Assembly: GCF_026210795.1 (NCBI RefSeq)
Contig: NC_089448.1
Coordinates: forward strand, 2,790,001 to 2,854,000
DNA length: 64,000 bases
Source: Rhizophagus irregularis
Taxonomy: Eukaryota; Glomeromycota; Glomeromycetes; Glomerales; Glomeraceae
Reading direction: 5' to 3'
Shown here: positions 22,487 through 32,469 of the stretch, in pieces
How the letters are laid out: every line of letters begins with the position of its first letter
Position numbering within the stretch: the first letter of the stretch is position 1
Translations under genes and position numbers: made by a program
The notes under the pieces: generated by a model
Told to the model about the DNA's origin: nothing
The model's input: the letters and a program-made list of their open reading frames with translations, nothing else
Databases searched by the model: none

Positions 22487-22894
22487 ATGTTGGCCACTAC
22501 TGAAAATATTAATTATGATGAAATTGTTAAAAAATCAAATTACAAGTTTAATTTACCTATCGAAGAGCTAATCAATAACTCCAAAGCCACTCAACGAGAA
22601 AAACGAAACAAGAAACAAGTCATTCCACGTCCTCCAAACGCGTATATGATTTACAGAAGGAATAAAGCGGAAAGTCCTGATATAAAATCTTCAGGTCAAT
22701 CATCTTCTAGTAAATCGATATTAATTGCAGATATGTGGAAGAACGAAACAGACAAAAATAAACAATTATTCTTTATTCTATCAATGCTAGCAGAAAAAAA
22801 TTGTCCAAAAGATCTTAAATATGTACAGAAAAAACCCTCTAATACTTCAAAATCTTCCAAAACTTCTTCAAATTTTATATTGTCAAAATTGTAA
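22487..22894 (+). CDS. MATA-HMG box protein 4 of array, short form
   Basis: 135 residues, one exon. There is almost nothing outside the pre-box block (FNLPIEELINNSKATQREKR, about 21-40) and the HMG box (about 48-115, PRPPNAYMIYRRNK … MWKNE). The box end is degenerate: the usual YGxxYKYKP is replaced by CPKDLKYVQKKP. The last 20 residues (SNTSKSSKTSSNFILSKL) and about 3 kb of downstream DNA are homologous to the end of HMG 5 and its flank, marking one copy of a tandem duplication. The upstream side is not homologous to that of HMG 5. It lacks the long tail, so if functional it may act as a DNA-binding competitor (inference). Confidence 0.85.
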   Translation: MLATTENINYDEIVKKSNYKFNLPIEELINNSKATQREKRNKKQVIPRPPNAYMIYRRNKAESPDIKSSGQSSSSKSILIADMWKNETDKNKQLFFILSMLAEKNCPKDLKYVQKKPSNTSKSSKTSSNFILSKL

Positions 22895-23674
22895 AAATTT
22901 TGATTTTTTCATTTTTTCTTTCTGTAGTTAAAATTTTTATATAATTCTTTTTTTTTTTTGTTTATTATTTTATTTCATTCGATATATTATTATTATTATT
23001 TTTAAATTTAAATTTTTGTCTTCTTGTTTTTTAAAAAAGTTTAATTTTTAAAGTGCAATAGTGTGCAAAAAAAAAAAAATAAATAAAAATTCTTTACATT
23101 ATTTGTAATTATTAAATACTGATAATTTCTAAGTGTCAATTATTAACATTTTTGAAATACGTCGTCTTTTCTCATCGAAGATTATTAAACTTATTAAAAC
23201 AATTTTGATAAATGTTAGCGCAAATTTATGTCATAAACGCAGTACATTTAATATATAAATTAAAGTCCGCGGTCATAAAAGTTCACCGATTTTTTCAGCG
23301 AAAAGTAACCAAATTTTTTGACGTCACAATCGTCACATATTCATATGGCATTCATATAGTATAAAATATATTCATATAACATATCATAGACTATAAGATT
23401 AATGATCGAATTTCCAGAAAGGGGAACCTAAATTGAACCTGAAGTTCACGAAAAAAAAATTGTAATTTACCAAATAGTACCAATATCTTTTGATCAAAAA
23501 AATTATTGTGTCCGGATTTAGAAAGTGAATAATCATGAGCCATTTATTTAATATATGTACGTAAATGAAGAACAAAAGTTATCTTTGCCAATCCGGGTCT
23601 AATTAGTAAAACTTTCATATTATTATTTATTATCAGATTCAGGTCCCGAGTTCTTTTGTTTAATTATGAACAAA

Positions 23675-23842
23675 AAGGTAAACAAAAACAACAAAAGCAA
23701 CAAAAGCAACAAAAGCAACAAAAGCAACAAAAACAACAAAAACAATAAAAGCAACAAAAGCAACAAAAACAACAAAAACAATAAAAGCAACAAAAACAAC
23801 AAAAACGACAAAAGCAACAAAAGCAACAAAAGCAACAAAGAC
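23675..23842 (+). repeat. AACAAAAGC/AACAAAAAC minisatellite
   Basis: About 17-18 nearly perfect 9-bp units (AACAAAAGC with AACAAAAAC and AATAAAAGC variants). The homologous place in copy B (about 27428-27470) holds only about four imperfect units followed by the same ACAAAGACTGTCGATC flank, so this array expanded after the segmental duplication. It produces artificial Leu- or Asn-Lys-Ser-rich open frames on both strands. Confidence 0.9.
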
Positions 23843-25914
23843 TGTCGATCCCGCAGTTTCGCACTCTATATTCCGGTTTTAATTTAATCCGAAACGACTG
23901 ATAAAGTTTTTCATGAGAAAAACTTTACAGATTAAATTAAATCAAATCTTATGGAACCGGGAATCTTTAAATTCCTTAAGTGTTTAGTAGGTTTTTTTAT
24001 TTTCTTTACAAAGAAAACGTTATTGTAAGTCATGGGGACTTGTTTTAAATATGTAAATCATGTTAATCCGTAGTTTTCAAGTAGTACACCAACCATGAGT
24101 GAATTAAATTATAATCGCGAATCTCACATCGCACAAAGTTACTGCGCTTTATTTTTTTTCCACCACACCTAGTGATGGTCACACCAATGTCTATAAGTTG
24201 ACGCACCTCAATCTTCACGTGTCTCACTTGATTCACGTCACAGTCGTCACATGCCCAAAATCTATCGTAAAAAATTTTTATCGCCTACTTTGTTAATAAT
24301 CGAATATAAGGTGAGTAAATTTAAAATAATTTTTTTTAAGACAACTAATCCCTTGTAACAGAGTGTACTGTGGTTTACTGCGCTTAATAACTAGGGTGAA
24401 TCCTAATACGTATTAAAAAAAAATTGAAAAGTACGAAAAACTTGGGAAGGGATTTATCCAATTACCATCACGAGTTTATTCAATTGAATTGTAAGAATTG
24501 TAAGATCAATTTGATTGAAACGATAATCTTAAACAACTTTTGCTTTATTATAATCTCTTCCTTTTTTTTTATTTAGATAAAAATATTGGGGTTATGTAAG
24601 AAAGTGGCTAATACATATCACGTCAAATCATGTGACGAAGAGGTTTGTATCTATTGATGCATGGGCTTATCGAGAAATAATTGATTGGGCTAATCGAAAA
24701 CTTCAAAGCCTCTAAAATCTCAAATCTCTCGAAATTCGACATGGAATTTTATGATTTATCAAGCATTTGGAAGAAATTATAAATATTCCAATCAAAAAAA
24801 ATAAGTGTGAAGATCAATTGCTCCCCTTCTCTTTATTAAATTCTTGCGACTTTTCTAATATCTTTTAATAATTTTATTTATTCATATAGGATAATAATAA
24901 TTTAATATTTTTAATAATCATATATATTTTCTTTTTCGTTTTTAACCAATATTTTCTTTTTTTTAAAAAAATTTTAATATTTGTCATTGTTTCTATTTCA
25001 TTTCTTTACTAATTATAACTTTTTTACATTGTTATTCACCCTTTTTTTTTCTTTAAATCACTTAATTACTATAAATAAAACTCATTAATCATATAAATGT
25101 TATTATAAATTATGTATAATACGGCACAATCAATACACGCAATTAAAGTCCGCATCGACATATACCGGTTTTTTTTGAGCAAGTATTGTTTCATATGTAA
25201 GTGCGTTATTGTAGAATATATATTGTACCTTTAACAAAGAGAAAACGACCATAATTTTGCCACAGGGCTTGCCACGGGACTGTAAATTCCGTACCAATAA
25301 TTTAATCGTATAATATGTATAGTAAAAAGGATTAACATTGATAAATTGCCAAGTTACCTAACATTACATATAACGGGTAATTCTGTGCAACCTATCATTT
25401 TTATTACCCACGGATATTTGAAACGCATAAAATAATTTTCTTCTTTTCAGTAAATGTTTTGATAAATGATAAGAATCATTTTTATAAAAAAAACTGGAAT
25501 TTTACCTGTAATTTTAACAGTAATTAAAACAATTGGTGTTAAAGAAAACATTATTCTAATGTGTGTAGCTACGAAAAAATCAAAAAATTCAAATGTCATG
25601 TCATAAACACATGATCCCAGATACCCTGATAAGCAGATCATATTCATAATTAGGTCAAATAACAATTACGTTCTTAACCGTGTTACAAGTCGTATCACAA
25701 CATTTTAATGAATCATGGGGCTTTGTTTATAGTAAATAATCTGATGTGATTAAAAGAAATAATTCGTTCATTTTTTTTTTTTTAAAAAAAAATCGAATTA
25801 CAAGATACAAGAAAAATTTATCTTTTGTATTTTTGTAACACAAATTAGTCAGTAATCGTGCCATCGCGGATATTTATCCCGTTTTACAAAATCAAAATAA
25901 AATTCTCCTAACCA

Positions 25915-25932
25915 AAATTTCTTATAAAAAAG
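25915..25932 (+). promoter_or_regulatory. Candidate core promoter of HMG 5
   Basis: AAATTTCTTATAAAAAAG contains a TATA-like box 117 bp before the start codon. The same AAATTTCTTATAAA stretch occurs before HMG 6 (29280) and HMG 7 (31104). Confidence 0.45.
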
Positions 25933-26039
25933 TGACATCTTATCAATTTAGTTTTATTCATCTCCCTTTTTTTTAAAAAAAAAAATAATAATCAAATAAA
26001 CAAATAAATTTAATTTACTTTATTATTTTGTTTATAAAG

Positions 26040-26477
26040 ATGAGTGAAAAAAAACCCGATTATTATAACTCAGTAAATAATCCGATCACTTTCAGTTCGG
26101 ATGAAGTACTTGTTAGGAATTACAACAATTTTAATTTAACATATGATGAACTTATAAATAATTCTCAAAATACCCGCCTCGCAAGAAGAAATGAAAGAAA
26201 TGGAACTAATATTATTCCACGACGCCAAAATGCATGGGTATTATATCTCAGAGATAAAAGCACGGGTCGTGATGTAAGGTTCCAATTTAAACAAATTGCA
26301 AAGATGTGGAATGAAGAACCAAAGGAGGTAATAAAAGTATACGAAGCAGCAGCAAGATTGGCCGCGGAAAGACACATAGAAAAGTATGGCTCGGATTACA
26401 AATATAAACCGGAAAAATCTTTTAAAACTTCGAAATCTTTAAAAAATTCTTCAAATCTTATATTTTCAAAATTTTAA
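26040..26477 (+). CDS. MATA-HMG box protein 5 of array, apparent hybrid gene
   Basis: 145 residues from the ATG at 26040, one exon; upstream in-frame codons lack an ATG. The pre-box block (FNLTYDELINNSQNTRLARR) is at 31-50 and the HMG box about 60-123 (PRRQNAWVLYLRDK … MWNEEPKEV … YGSDYKYKP). Residues 12-121 are very close to HMG 6, and the upstream promoter matches too. From about residue 124 the ending (KTSKSLKNSSNLIFSKF) and the 3' flank match HMG 4 instead. This is what unequal crossing-over near the end of the box would leave. Like HMG 4 it has no long tail. The promoter has a TATA-like box at 25923. Confidence 0.88.
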   Translation: MSEKKPDYYNSVNNPITFSSDEVLVRNYNNFNLTYDELINNSQNTRLARRNERNGTNIIPRRQNAWVLYLRDKSTGRDVRFQFKQIAKMWNEEPKEVIKVYEAAARLAAERHIEKYGSDYKYKPEKSFKTSKSLKNSSNLIFSKF

Positions 26478-26909
26478 AATTTTGATTTTTTTTTTCTTCT
26501 GTAATTAGAATTTTATATGATTTTTTTTTATTTTGTTTACTATTTTATTCATTCGACATATTATTATTATTTTTAAATTTAAATTTTTAAAAAAATTTAA
26601 TTTTTAAAAAGTACAATAATGTGCAAAAAAAAATAAAAATTCTTTACATTATTTGTAATTATTAAATACTAATAATTTCTAAGTGTCAATGATTAACATT
26701 TTTGAAATACGTCGTCTTTTCTCATCGAAGATTATTTCGGGATTATTAAACTTATTAAAACAATTTTGATAAATGTTGGCGCAAATTTATGTTATAAACG
26801 CAGTACACTTAATATATAAATTAAAGTCCGACTATCATAAAAGTTCACCGATTTTTTCAGCGAAAGGTAACCGAATTTTTTGATGTACTGTAAGTACTAA
26901 TAAATTTCA

Positions 26910-27095
26910 TATAGAATAGAATATATTCATACAACATAAATATATTCATATAACATAAATAACATAAATATGTTCATATAACATAAATAACATAAATATG
27001 TTCATATAACATAAATAACATAAATATATTCATATAACATAAAATATATGCATATAGCATAGAATATATATAACATAAAATATATTCATATGTCT
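26910..27095. repeat. TTCATATAACATAAATA minisatellite
   Basis: About eight imperfect units of 17-28 bp built on TTCATATAACATAAA. The homologous stretch of copy A (about 23340-23395) has only about three units, so the expansion is specific to this copy. Confidence 0.8.
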
Positions 27096-29279
27096 TGGTA
27101 GATTTTTTGATAAGAAACATTTCTAAAAAAGGGAAACCTAAATTGGGTGTAGACTCTGAAAGGATTGAACCAAAAGAAACCTGAAGTTCACGAGAAAAAA
27201 ATTTGTAATCTACCAATAATTTCATAAAATCTTTTTTGAACACAAAAAATTATTGTATCCAGATTTAGAAAGTGAATAATCACCATAAGCCGTTTTTTTA
27301 ATAAATGTACGAAAAAGAACAACAAAGTTTTCTTTATAATTAGTTTTATTATTTTATTTTTATTATAAAAATAAAGTTGTATTAACATTATAAAATATTT
27401 TGAATCCAGATTCAGGTCATTTTGTACAAAAAGGTCGAACAAAAACAACAAAAGCAAACAAAAGCAGACAAAGACTGTCGATCACCGCAGTTTCGCACCC
27501 TATATTCCGGTATATTTCGAAACGATTGATAAGTTTTCCATGAGAAAAACTTTAACGGATTAAATTATTGAATTACAAATTTAAATTAAATCTTATGGAA
27601 CCGGGAATCTTAAAATTCCTTAAGTGTTTAGTAAGTTTTTTTTATTTTTTTTTTGATAAGAAAGAAAAAATTAATTAAATGTTGTTACAAAAAAAATGTT
27701 ATTATAAGAAAGTAGATGGTCATGAGGCCTTATTTTTAATTATGTATAAAAAAGTAAAACAGAAATATCATGCTAATCCGTAGTTTTCGCCATCTATATT
27801 CCGAAATAGTTAATTAAGTTTCGTATCATTAGAAATTTGAAGATTAATTAATTGAATTATAAAAATTGTAAGATTAATTAATTTGATTGAAACGATAATC
27901 TTAAACAACTTTTTAGTGCTTTATTATAATCTTTTTTTTTTATTTTGATAAAAATATTGTAATCTCAAGAAACGTGTTATGTAAGAAAGAGGCTAATACA
28001 TATCACGTCAAATCATGTGACGAAGAAGTTTGTATCTATTGATGCATGGGCTTATCAAATTTTTTTTTGAGAAATAATCGATGGGCTTATCATCAAAAAA
28101 CTTCAAGCCTCTAAAATCTCAAAATTTCTCGAAATTCGACACGGGAATTCCTAAAATTGTTTATGATTTATCAAGTATTGAAAGAAATTATAAATATTCC
28201 AACCAAAAAAATGTGTGTAGATCAATTCTCCCCTCTTCTTTATTAAATTCTTGCGACTTTTCTAATATCTATTAATAATTTTATTTATTCATATGGGATA
28301 ATAATTTTATTTTTTTTAATAATCATATATATTTTCTTTCTTTTTAACATTTGTCATTGTTTCTATTTTCATTTTTTTTACTATTTATAACTTTTTTCAT
28401 TGTTATTCACCCTTTTTTTCTTTTAAATTACTTAATTACTACAAATATTACTCATTAATCATATAAATGTTATTACAAATTATGCATAACACGGCACAGT
28501 CGGCACACACGCAATTAAAGTCCGCACATCATCAAAATATACCGGTTTTTTTTAAGCAAGGATTGTCGATTTAATTTAATTTTACATACGATATTTGTTT
28601 CATATATGAATGCGTTATTGTAAAAAGATTAATTGGTTTTGTAATTTTAACAAAATGAAAACCGAAGCTTTTTAATCAAAGCTTTGCCACAGGGCTTGCC
28701 ACAGGGCTGTAAATTCCGTACCAACCATTTGATTATATGATATGTATAGCAAATTATCAACATGGTAATTCTGTGTGCAACCTCTCACTTTATACCCACA
28801 TAAAAATTATTTTTCTTTTTAGTAGATGTATTGATAAAAAAAAAACTGGAATTTTACTTGTAATTTTACCCGTAATTAAAACAATTAGCGTTAAAGAAGA
28901 TGTTCTTTTAAATTGTGGGCTACGGAAAATGAAAATTTTAATGTCATAACACATGATCCAGATGAGCAGATCATATAATTAGGTCAAATAACAATTACTT
29001 CGTTCGTGTGACAAATTTCCCATCATAATAGCTGATCTTTTTATATTTACGTGTATTATACATAACATCATGGGGCTTTTTTCGAAATAATTTGTCCCAT
29101 TGTAAAAAAAAAAAAGAAAATCTTAAAACAAGAATATTGCTATATAAAAAAAAAATTTCGTGAATTACAAAGGTGAATTTTTCTTTTTATTTTCGTAACA
29201 CAAATTAATCAGTTAATCGTGCATTTAACATTTCATCACGGATATTTATTCCGTTATGCCAAATAAAATTCTCCAACCA

Positions 29280-29297
29280 AAATTTCTTATAAAAGGG
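29280..29297 (+). promoter_or_regulatory. Candidate core promoter of HMG 6
   Basis: AAATTTCTTATAAAAGGG with a TATA box (TATAAAAG at 29288) 103 bp before the start codon. It is conserved with the promoter of HMG 5 at nearly the same distance. Confidence 0.5.
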
Positions 29298-29390
29298 CCA
29301 TTTATTTATTTTTTTTTTCAAAAAAAAAGGAAATAAATAAAAAATAACGACAATTAAATTAAACAATTACTGCATTAATATCTTTATAAT

Positions 29391-30098
29391 ATGAGTAACA
29401 AATACTATCAATCAATAAATAATCCAATAACGTTCAGTACGGATGAAGTACTCGTTAGGAATTATAGAAAATTCAATTTAACATATGAAGAACTTATAAA
29501 TAACTCTCAAAATACACGTCTCGCAAAAAGAAATAAAAAAAATGGTACCAATATTATACCACGACGCCAAAATGCGTGGATTCTTTATCTTAGAGATAAA
29601 AGCCGTAAAATGAAAGGATTCAGTTCTAAAGAAATAGCTAAAATGTGGAACGATGAGCCGAAAGAAGTGGTAGAAGTATATGAAGCGGCAGCAAGATTGG
29701 CCGCAGAAAGACACATGGAGAAATATGGCCTTGATTATAAATATTTGCCAAGAAGGACCCGTAATAAAAAACCAAAGATTTCTAAGACTTCCAGAATACC
29801 GATAACCCCACCAACTACACCACCATCAAAAAATTCCATACAATTTCCGATTGTGACACCTCCAGAATTTCAGATTCTAGAATTCGTACCTGCGCCATCA
29901 GAACCAGATAATATAAATGATGTTCAATTTCCAGATAATTTATTACAACTATGCGATATTATGCAACTTATGCAAAATTGCGAAGAATGCAGAAGCCTCT
30001 TGCAAGGTTTACCGAATATTAATTTTGAAAATCCGAGCGACCCTTTAGAAAGTCAACATAATGAAATATCTCAAAAATGGGCCAAAAATATATTATGA
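29391..30098 (+). CDS. MATA-HMG box protein 6 of array
   Basis: 235 residues, one exon. The pre-box block (FNLTYEELINNSQNTRLAKR) is at 28-47 and the HMG box about 57-121 (PRRQNAWILYLRDK … MWNDEPKEVVEVYEAAARL … YGLDYKYLPRR). A basic stretch at 120-132 could be a nuclear signal. The tail of about 100 residues begins with a Thr/Pro run (about 138-146) and ends with a hydrophobic/acidic part containing LLQLCDIMQLMQNCEECRSL (about 183-202), possibly amphipathic. It is the closest paralogue of HMG 5 over the first 120 residues but keeps a tail that HMG 5 lacks. YLRDK replaces the usual YRRDK in both. Confidence 0.9.
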   Translation: MSNKYYQSINNPITFSTDEVLVRNYRKFNLTYEELINNSQNTRLAKRNKKNGTNIIPRRQNAWILYLRDKSRKMKGFSSKEIAKMWNDEPKEVVEVYEAAARLAAERHMEKYGLDYKYLPRRTRNKKPKISKTSRIPITPPTTPPSKNSIQFPIVTPPEFQILEFVPAPSEPDNINDVQFPDNLLQLCDIMQLMQNCEECRSLLQGLPNINFENPSDPLESQHNEISQKWAKNIL

Positions 30099-31287
30099 AT
30101 TTTCTACTTTATTTTGTTATTCAAAATAAAATAGAGATTTTTTAGTATATTATTAGAACGTTTCTGCGATATTTTTATATATTGGCTTTAGATAGGGGGA
30201 ATAATGTATATTTTTTTTTTGTATATAAGTTTTTTTCTTTTTCATCTTTGTAAAAACTAAAAATTTTTGTTAAAAAACTTTTTTTTAACAAAATATTTAT
30301 AATATTTTAACAATACTTATTATGATATATGATGATGATAAGTTTTAAAAAGCAACGAACTAAGATGTATATACAGTTTAATATGATTTTTTTTTAATTA
30401 CTTAAAAAATGGTCATGTAAATTTTGTTTTATTTTAAAAAAAAAATAATTTTTTTTTCTTTCCTTTATATATATTATGTAAAATTTATGATATTTTAAAT
30501 AAAAAAAAAATTTTTTTTTTTATATATATATATATATACGAAATTTATCGAAAATTATGGAAAAAAAAACTTTTGTCAAAAAAATATGATAAAGATCAAT
30601 TTTTTTTTTTTTGTCATTCATTCTTTTTTTTTTTTTTTCTTTACCGCTCTTCTGTCTTTTGTAATGTAATAAAGATAAGAAAAAAATACGTAACGTGATT
30701 TTTCTTGGCTATTAAAAGATAAGAAAAATTTTTATTTTGATTTTCAATCAATTATTTTTATTAATTAAAACAATTTCAGGGAAAAAAAAAAAGGTGTGGG
30801 AAAGTAAGTTTTTTTTTTTTGATGATATACTGCATAAAGTGAACATTGGCATTTTAACTTATATTTTATATTTTAATAATAAAAAAAAACTTAATTTTAT
30901 TTTAATGTAACATAATAAAAAAAAAATTTTTTTTTTATTTTTTTTTTATTTTAAACAATTTTTGTTAAAAAAAAAAACTAGTTTATTTCTTATTATATTT
31001 TCACGGAATTGTTATATTGTTATTGTTAATCGGTATCAAAATATAAAAAACAAAAGCACCCACCTATGGTTAAGTTCTGTAGTACAATATTCCTTCCCTA
31101 TTGAAATTTCTTATAAATTAAACTGATAAATGCTAACAAAAAAATTTTTTCTTCATTAATTTTTATTAATCATCCGTCGTCAAAAAAAAAATTATTATTA
31201 TTATTATTTTTTTTAAAAAAAAAATAACCATTTTTTTTCTTGAGAATAAAAAATTATTTTTTTTTATTTTTTTCTAAAAAAAAAAAA
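30099..31287. other. Intergenic region between HMG 6 and HMG 7
   Basis: AT-rich with many homopolymer runs and a TA repeat near 30520-30538. It is not homologous to the spacers of the 22.8-29.8 kb duplication. A shared core promoter motif lies at 31104-31117. Confidence 0.45.
31104..31117 (+). promoter_or_regulatory. Core promoter motif shared with HMG 5 and 6
   Basis: AAATTTCTTATAAA occurs 184 bp before the start codon of HMG 7, as in the promoters of HMG 5 and 6. The context outside the motif is otherwise unrelated. Confidence 0.35.
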
Positions 31288-32469
31288 ATGAATAACATTT
31301 ACGATCCTTCGTCACCTGACCCAAGCAAAGTGACGTTCTTTGACTTTGGCAAAACTGCCAGCGAAATCTTGGAAAATACTCGGTATGAATTCACTTTACA
31401 CCCTGAAATCTTAGTACGAAACTCTGAAACTACTCGAAGAGCAAAGAGGAACCGAAAAAAAGGAATAAAAAAAGCGCCAAGACGCCAGAATCCCTGGATC
31501 ATATACCGAAGGGATAAGAGCGCCAACAAAGCGTTTTTTAGACTAAAATCTTCAGTTATTTCAAAAAGAGTTTCCATTATGTGGAAACATGAACCAAAGG
31601 AAGTTAAGGACTTATTCGAAGTCCTCGCGAAAATTGCCGAAGGGATTCATGAAACGGAACATAAAGATTACAAATATGTTCCCGGGCCCTCGAAAAAATC
31701 AAAACCAGAAAGAAAAAATAATTCAAATGATATGTATGAGGGCAAAATCCTCTGCTTTCCAACCCCCACCACTGATAATACTATGTCGACATATTCGGAC
31801 CCTCCAACTCCAACAAACGACACCACTATGATTAAGCTTTCATCATCACCGCCTCCAACTCCCACCACTGATATGACTATGTTACCATCACCGACATATT
31901 CGAACCCTCCAACTTCCACCATTCATATGTCTACGTTACCATCACCGACATATTCGAACCCTCCAACTCTAACAAATGACATCATTATGATTAAGTCATC
32001 ATCATCACCGCCTACATTTACAATTCCGGGACCCCCAACTCCCACATCAATGCCTCCAACTCCAACGACACTCACAGCTGATACTGATATGTCGTCACCT
32101 AGCCCTCTAACTCCGACGTCCCCTACTCCAACGTCTCCTATTGATATGCCACCATCAGAAGCCATAACAACAAACCCTGCGTACCTAATTTGCTATAATA
32201 ATACTATGTTGGTACCATCCGTACCTTGGGACCAAAATCTGTGCTTACAAAGTCCTGATATACCGGACTTCCCAAGCATGGAGCAAGCATTTTTTTCGAC
32301 CCCTCAAGATGAGGATTCTGACGACATTCACAACACCACCACCAACACCACCACCAGCACAACCACCACGGAAACCATCAAGTATGTCGAAGAATATTCG
32401 TTATTTCCGGGTTTGGAGGAAATTGAGATGCAATATCCTCTTCAATATCCTCTTAACAACCATTATTAA
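31288..32469 (+). CDS. MATA-HMG box protein 7 of array, repeat-rich tail
   Basis: 393 residues from the ATG at 31288; the longer open frame upstream starts without ATG and translates a poly(A) leader. The pre-box block (FTLHPEILVRNSETTRRAKR) is at 35-54 and the HMG box about 64-133 (PRRQNPWIIYRRDK … MWKHEPKEVKDLFEVLAKI … KDYKYVP). The near-invariant NAW/NAF Ala is Pro here, which is unusual at the start of helix 1. Residues about 155-290 are a coding minisatellite built on PTPTTDxTM, LPSPTYSNPPT and IMIKSSSSPP units. A Thr/Asn run follows (about 355-370) and the end is acidic. It is a DNA-binding factor by family; the Pro/Ser/Thr tail looks disordered. Confidence 0.9.
   Translation: MNNIYDPSSPDPSKVTFFDFGKTASEILENTRYEFTLHPEILVRNSETTRRAKRNRKKGIKKAPRRQNPWIIYRRDKSANKAFFRLKSSVISKRVSIMWKHEPKEVKDLFEVLAKIAEGIHETEHKDYKYVPGPSKKSKPERKNNSNDMYEGKILCFPTPTTDNTMSTYSDPPTPTNDTTMIKLSSSPPPTPTTDMTMLPSPTYSNPPTSTIHMSTLPSPTYSNPPTLTNDIIMIKSSSSPPTFTIPGPPTPTSMPPTPTTLTADTDMSSPSPLTPTSPTPTSPIDMPPSEAITTNPAYLICYNNTMLVPSVPWDQNLCLQSPDIPDFPSMEQAFFSTPQDEDSDDIHNTTTNTTTSTTTTETIKYVEEYSLFPGLEEIEMQYPLQYPLNNHY
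31760..32155 (+). repeat. Coding minisatellite in HMG 7 tail
   Basis: The segment encodes repeated Pro/Ser/Thr units. ACATATTCGAACCCTCCAAC occurs at about 31897 and 31948 with related TATTCGGACCCTCCAACTCC at about 31792, and ATGATTAAG…TCATCATCACCGCC occurs at about 31828 and 31986. The frame is kept throughout. Confidence 0.8.

Larger units (their letters stand above)
22850..26400. repeat. Tandem segmental duplication, copy A
   Basis: This unit runs from the 3' end of HMG 4 through the spacer and the promoter of HMG 5 into its 5' half. It matches the unit at about 26410-29750 in order and orientation. Marker pairs: TTTACATTATTTGTAATTAT (about 23093 and 26643), TATCACGTCAAATCATGTGA (about 24616 and 28001) and AAATTTCTTATAAA (25915 and 29280). 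The offset falls from about 3550 to 3350 bp along the unit because the copies gained and lost different short repeats. No other gene is seen in the spacer. Confidence 0.85.
26410..29750. repeat. Tandem segmental duplication, copy B
   Basis: This is the second copy of the unit at about 22850-26400, running from the 3' end of HMG 5 to the box end of HMG 6. Sequence order is conserved throughout, with scattered substitutions and indels. The CAAAAGC array is short here, whereas a TATTCATATAACATAAA-type repeat is expanded. Neither flank of this copy shows a further repetition beyond HMG 6. Apart from HMG 5 and HMG 6 no gene is seen. Confidence 0.85.

Noticed and set aside
23623-23887. Leu-, Cys/Phe- and Asn-Lys-Ser-rich open frames on both strands
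   Set aside because: All three are produced by translating the 9-bp AACAAAAGC minisatellite. There is no unique flanking protein sequence.
31240-31287. Longer N-terminus for HMG 7
   Set aside because: The extra codons start at TTG and translate a poly(A)/poly(T) leader. The ATG at 31288 gives a normal start. The same reasoning moves HMG 5 to 26040 and HMG 10 to 38013.
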